DNA of 8,998 nt from NCBI GenBank assembly GCA_018969165.1, contig JAGWYX010000103.1:1-8998 (forward strand), read 5' to 3'. Under the pieces are notes generated by a model, which was given only the letters and a program-made list of their open reading frames with translations, did no database searches and was not told where the DNA came from. How positions within the stretch are numbered: the stretch's first letter is position 1; every line of letters begins with the position of its first letter. This document shows positions 5,736 through 8,998 of the stretch, one piece after another. This stretch comes from Verrucomicrobiota bacterium. Its GTDB lineage: Bacteria > Verrucomicrobiota > Verrucomicrobiia > Limisphaerales > JAGWYX01. Made by a program: the position numbers and the translations under genes.

Positions 5736-7853
5736 TCACCGCGGGCGCACCTCAAAATCGCGCAAGCTGGACACCGGCCCGCTCCCGGCATTGAGCAGGG
5801 TCGCCTCAAGCTGATAGCGGCCCGCCTCGACCGGGACGGCACTGTCAAATTCCGCGCGCACCTCGCCGAGCGCCGGAACCGTGCATCGCCGCGTCTCCTG
5901 GTGCAGGACCACCCCGTCGCGGACGAGGCGCAGGCGCAGCGATCCGTGCCACGGCTGGTAAAGGTCGTTGAGCACGATCACCGGGATGGTCCGCCGCTCC
6001 CCGCCGTTAAACCGGTCCGCCCAGGCATCGATCATGACGCCGACCGGCGCGAAGGCATCGCGCACATAGTGGTAAAACTCGGGCTCGAACACCAGTTGCT
6101 CCAGATCCAGGAAGTGATCACTGGTCTGCCCGTCGGGCCGCGAATAACCCAGCCCGCAGAAATGCAGCACCCCCGCGCACGCGCGGTGACCGCGCCAGAA
6201 CTCGGTCAGCGCCGCCAGAGAGCGCGCGTAAAGGTGCCGCCGCTGGGCCGCCGTCGCGTCGGCGCCCAAAAGGTTCGCATAGATTTTGCGCGTCAAGGTC
6301 GTCGGCGTGCCGTCGCGATTGAGCCAGAGCCAGCCGTATTCGTTGAGAAGGATGGCATTGGTTCCCGCGTTGGGGAGGGCGTTGCCGCGCGGCACGCCGG
6401 AAACGCGCGCCAGGTCGGCCAGTTTGAAATCAGGGTTCTGGAAAAGATACGGGTGGGACTCGAAGCAATCGCCGGGCGCCTGGGCCGGCGACCAACCGTT
6501 GTCCCACGGCCGATGAGACAGGTCCAGCCCGCGCACCTGCTGGATGGCCGGGCCGGTTTCCGGACTGACGGTTTCATTTTGCGCGTCCCAGATCACCACG
6601 CACGGGTGATTCCAGCGCTCCTGCATCCACTCGGTGTATTCGCGGGCCAGCTCGTCGGCTTTCAATCCCTGCGGCCAGGTCTCGTCGTGCCGCCCGCCGC
6701 TCAAGTGCCAGAGCGGGAATTCATCCTGGATCAGAAATCCTTCTTCGTCGGCCACGCGATACCAGAGTTCCGGCGGAAAGCCGATGCAGTAACGCAGCGC
6801 GTGCCAGTGCATTTCCTTAAAGCGCCGATGCAGCCGCCGCACCCACTCCTCCCGCCACGGCCGGTCACCACGTTGCGAATCCTCGAAGAAACGGTAAAGG
6901 GTGACATTGCTGCCCCGCAAAAACCACGGACGCCCGTTGAGGATCGCGCGCCCGGTGCGCGGATCGAAGTGAAACTCGCGCATCCCGAAACGCGTGTGCA
7001 GGGTGTCCGCGCCCGAACTGACTTCCAGCTCGTAAAGGAACGGGTCGTCCGGCGACCAGAGACGGCAACGCCGCAGCGGGACCTCGACGGTGACGGTCCG
7101 CTCTTCGGTCTGCCCAAGGGAGATGGACTCGGAGCGCGCCCGAGCGACCACGCGCCCGGAGCGTGCCTCGCGCACGAGCAGGTTCAGGCGGGCACGAACT
7201 TCAGTCCCGACGTTGCGGACCAGCGTCTGGACGCGCACGAGTCGGTTCGTCAGGTCCGGCGCCGCCTGCACGCGGACAATGTTCGGGGTGCCCGACAGGA
7301 TCAACTCCACCGAATCAAAAATCCCGGGGATATATTTGGTCTTCTCGAAGTCCCAGCCCGCCGGAATCGTATCAGGCACGGCATCGCGGAAGGCGCCGAC
7401 GCGGACGATCAGTTCGTTGGTCGCGCCTTGGCCGTGGAGGTGGGGACGAACGTCGAAATAACCGGGTGTAAAACTCGGCAAATGATCGCCGACGAGGCTG
7501 CCGTTCAGGAAGACTCGAGTGCCATAGGCGGCCTTGTGGACCTTCAACGTGGCCACCGTCGGCACGGTTCCGCGCAGGACGATGGTGCGGCGATACCAGA
7601 AGGCCTGGCGCAAGTCGCGCGACCTGGGGGTGCCCACCTCGGCGAAGGGCGGCGTGGCCATGTCCACCAGGCCGGGCACCGGCACCGCGTGCCCGAAGCG
7701 GGCCGGGACCTGGCCCATCGTGCCTTCGGCGACCGCCCACTGGCCGTCGAGCGAAATCGTCTGCCGGGGCTCCGCGGCGACCGAAGGTGATGCGTGAATC
7801 GCGGCCAGGCACAGGCCCAGCGCGAAGGCTGGGATGCTACGGGGGATTTTCAT
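5736..7853 (-). CDS. Secreted glycoside hydrolase family 2 protein
   Basis: This 705-residue glycosidase belongs to the GH2 family of retaining beta-galactosidases, beta-glucuronidases and beta-mannosidases. A signal peptide spans residues 1-27 (hydrophobic AFALGLCLAA, probable cut after VAA), so the enzyme is exported, probably to the periplasm. C15 is not in a good lipobox. The sugar-binding beta-sandwich runs from about 32 to 190 (ISLDGQWAV, FWYRRTIVL, VFLNGSLVGDH). An Ig-like domain follows to about 300, then the TIM barrel to about 600. A further beta-sandwich closes the protein. The acid/base Glu is E427 in VVIWDAQNE, and the probable nucleophile is E505 in LLNEYGW, so the enzyme looks active. 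The substrate cannot be read from sequence. Its ATG overlaps the stop of the upstream sugar-binding protein gene as ATGA (7850-7853). A longer reading to 7931 would bury this signal peptide and is rejected. Operon context suggests it frees a sugar for the adjacent importer. Confidence 0.92.
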   Translation of the reverse strand: MKIPRSIPAFALGLCLAAIHASPSVAAEPRQTISLDGQWAVAEGTMGQVPARFGHAVPVPGLVDMATPPFAEVGTPRSRDLRQAFWYRRTIVLRGTVPTVATLKVHKAAYGTRVFLNGSLVGDHLPSFTPGYFDVRPHLHGQGATNELIVRVGAFRDAVPDTIPAGWDFEKTKYIPGIFDSVELILSGTPNIVRVQAAPDLTNRLVRVQTLVRNVGTEVRARLNLLVREARSGRVVARARSESISLGQTEERTVTVEVPLRRCRLWSPDDPFLYELEVSSGADTLHTRFGMREFHFDPRTGRAILNGRPWFLRGSNVTLYRFFEDSQRGDRPWREEWVRRLHRRFKEMHWHALRYCIGFPPELWYRVADEEGFLIQDEFPLWHLSGGRHDETWPQGLKADELAREYTEWMQERWNHPCVVIWDAQNETVSPETGPAIQQVRGLDLSHRPWDNGWSPAQAPGDCFESHPYLFQNPDFKLADLARVSGVPRGNALPNAGTNAILLNEYGWLWLNRDGTPTTLTRKIYANLLGADATAAQRRHLYARSLAALTEFWRGHRACAGVLHFCGLGYSRPDGQTSDHFLDLEQLVFEPEFYHYVRDAFAPVGVMIDAWADRFNGGERRTIPVIVLNDLYQPWHGSLRLRLVRDGVVLHQETRRCTVPALGEVRAEFDSAVPVEAGRYQLEATLLNAGSGPVSSLRDFEVRPR

Positions 7854-8872
7854 TTGGCATGTCGGAAATGACGGACGTTGGCCGGGGTGATGATGACCGC
7901 GCCGGTGTCCACCAACGCCGGCAAGGGACAAGTCCCGGCAGCTCGCCAGTCGGCGATCATTTTGATTTTGCCATGATTCAAGTCGTGGAGCATCTGGAGC
8001 CCGAGGTAGGCCATCGAGTAGGAGCGCTGAGCCAGCGAAGCCTGGATAAAGCCCTGCTCGATGAAATCCAGTGTCGCCTCATTGCGGTCCATCGCGATGA
8101 TTTTGATGACGCCCTGCTTGCCGACGTCCCGCACGGCAACCGCCGCCCCCACCCCACCCGCGGCGTCCACGCAGCCCATGCCGGCCAGGTCCGGGTGCGC
8201 CTGCAGAATCGATTTCGCCTCGGCAGCGGCCTGGCTTTCCTCGGCCTGGTCATTGCCGACGGCGACGATTTTGATGCCCGGGTACTGTGCCAGGGCGGCC
8301 TCGTAGCCGCGCCGGCGCTCCTCGAGGTTCCATTGGCCAGGGATCGTCAGGATCGCCACCTCGCCCCGGCCGCCGATCTGCCGGGCGAGCAAATCTCCGC
8401 CCTGCCGGCCCGCCTGGAAGTTGCCGGTGCCGATGAACGTGTAGCGCCGACTGCGCGGCGAATCGGTGTCCTGGGTGATGACGGGGATGCCGGCGGCGAT
8501 CGCCCGGTCGATGGCGGGAATCACCGCCTCCGGTTCGGCCGGCACGAGGATGATCCCTCGGACGCCACGCCCAATGGAGGTGTCGATCAAATCCACCTGT
8601 TGTCGGACATCGCTGCCCTGCGGACCCGTGAAGGTCGCACGCACGCCCAGGTCGCGCGCCGCGTCGTTGAACCCGTCCCGCGCATCGATCCAGTAGGCGT
8701 TACCGACCGAGACAGCGATGAGGACGTATTCCTCTTCGGCCCCCGGATGCGGGGTCGTCGCCGGCGCAGTGCCCGGTGGATGGGCCGGCTGCTTGGCTGC
8801 CGAAACATACAAGAGCGCCAGGATCACCACCGTGGCCGCGAGCAGCAGGTTCAAGGCTTTCGCAGCGTTCAT
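7850..8872 (-). CDS. Sugar ABC transporter substrate-binding protein, type-1 periplasmic fold (RbsB-like)
   Basis: This 340-residue protein is the binding component of a ribose/xylose/galactose-class (CUT2) ABC importer. A hydrophobic segment at about residues 8-25 is an uncleaved anchor or signal peptide (possible cut near VSA-AKQ). No lipobox cysteine is present, which is unusual for a binding protein that stays at the membrane. A Pro/Ala/His-rich linker (about 29-46) leads to the fold. Family landmarks include IAVSVGNAYWIDARDGFND at 52-70, VRGIILVPAE at 104-113, VITQDTDS at 131-138 and YTFIGTGNFQAGRQGGD at 144-160. Later ones are IIAMDRNEATLDFIEQG at 258-274 and the closing VDTGAVIITPANV. 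The Asp and aromatic residues in these blocks usually bind the sugar; the exact sugar is unknown. C234 and C315 could form a disulfide. The start overlaps the permease stop and the end overlaps the glycosidase start, both as ATGA. Confidence 0.93.
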   Translation of the reverse strand: MNAAKALNLLLAATVVILALLYVSAAKQPAHPPGTAPATTPHPGAEEEYVLIAVSVGNAYWIDARDGFNDAARDLGVRATFTGPQGSDVRQQVDLIDTSIGRGVRGIILVPAEPEAVIPAIDRAIAAGIPVITQDTDSPRSRRYTFIGTGNFQAGRQGGDLLARQIGGRGEVAILTIPGQWNLEERRRGYEAALAQYPGIKIVAVGNDQAEESQAAAEAKSILQAHPDLAGMGCVDAAGGVGAAVAVRDVGKQGVIKIIAMDRNEATLDFIEQGFIQASLAQRSYSMAYLGLQMLHDLNHGKIKMIADWRAAGTCPLPALVDTGAVIITPANVRHFRHAK

Positions 8873-8998
8873 GTCCGGAGCCAGCGCGCCGTGCGCTTGA
8901 GCATCGGCAGGTCGAGCCGATCGATGGTGACCGCCAGGATCAGGATCACGCCCATCACCACGTTTTTGAGGTAGAGGTTGACGCGGAGGATCTCCATG
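8869..8998 (-). CDS. Sugar ABC transporter permease, C-terminal end (partial, RbsC-like)
   Basis: Only the last 42 residues and the stop are inside the window; the gene continues past the right edge. The reading is MEILRVNLYLKNVVMGVILI, followed by LAVTIDRLDLPMLKRTARWL and RT. The hydrophobic VVMGVILILAV segment followed by a short charged cytoplasmic tail is how CUT2-class (RbsC, BPD_transp_2) permeases end. The Met codon at 8995-8997 is almost certainly internal. The TGA stop at 8869-8871 overlaps the ATG of the binding protein gene, which supports the coding frame and the operon. The fragment is too short for a firm family call on its own, but the neighbour makes it likely. Confidence 0.75.
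   Translation of the reverse strand, partial: MEILRVNLYLKNVVMGVILILAVTIDRLDLPMLKRTARWLRT

Noticed and set aside
5673..7790. 705-codon plus-strand open frame antisense to the GH2 gene
   Set aside because: The opposite strand encodes a full GH2 protein with catalytic residues and signal peptide. Long antisense frames are expected in GC-rich genes, and this one is low-complexity with no domain.
7854..7931. Extended 5' end of the GH2 gene reading to 7931
   Set aside because: It would place 26 charged residues before a clear signal peptide and overlap the upstream gene by 82 bases, whereas ATG 7853 gives a clean ATGA overlap.
7787..8974. Plus-strand open frame of 395 codons antisense to the binding protein gene
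   Set aside because: The binding protein reading shows full family landmarks and exact ATGA junctions with both neighbours; the antisense frame shows none.

Overview
The window is GC-rich chromosomal DNA of a Gram-negative-type bacterium. It holds five complete genes and one gene cut by the right edge. The periplasmic glycosidase, the ribose-type sugar ABC importer, the SMUG1-type uracil-DNA glycosylase, a long bacterial SNF2 protein, weak Shine-Dalgarno sequences and dispersed palindromic repeats together suggest Verrucomicrobiota or a related PVC lineage. This placement is inference from gene content; no rRNA or other marker gene is present.

Positions 1-243 are non-coding. They hold a possible pseudoknot-forming inverted repeat at the left edge, then two direct copies and one inverted, degraded copy of a palindromic repeat. 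This lies just downstream of the SNF2 gene, whose 3' end is at 244. Positions 244-4759, minus strand, hold a two-gene unit: a radical SAM protein with a C-terminal cysteine cluster (upstream) followed about 70 bases later by a SNF2-family ATPase of about 1,087 residues. Nothing in the sequence shows that the two proteins work together beyond their shared strand and short gap.

Positions 4760-4886 are the divergent gap between the radical SAM gene (leftward) and a SMUG1-type DNA glycosylase gene (rightward, 4887-5672). The glycosylase gene converges on a glycosidase gene across a 63-base gap that holds a strong GC hairpin.

Positions 5736-8998, minus strand, are a sugar-use operon read right to left: the C-terminus of a ribose-type ABC permease, a type-1 periplasmic sugar-binding protein, and a secreted glycoside hydrolase family 2 enzyme. 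Both junctions are four-base ATGA stop/start overlaps, so the three products are probably translationally coupled. A reasonable model is that the hydrolase releases a sugar outside the inner membrane, the binding protein captures it and the permease imports it. The ATPase subunit and any regulator would lie beyond the right edge.

I looked for a novel defence, mobile or RNA-guided system and found none I can support. The items most worth a second look are the SMUG1 gene with its very vertebrate-like motifs, the unidentified N-terminal half of the SNF2 protein, the radical SAM protein of unknown substrate, and the palindromic repeat cluster.
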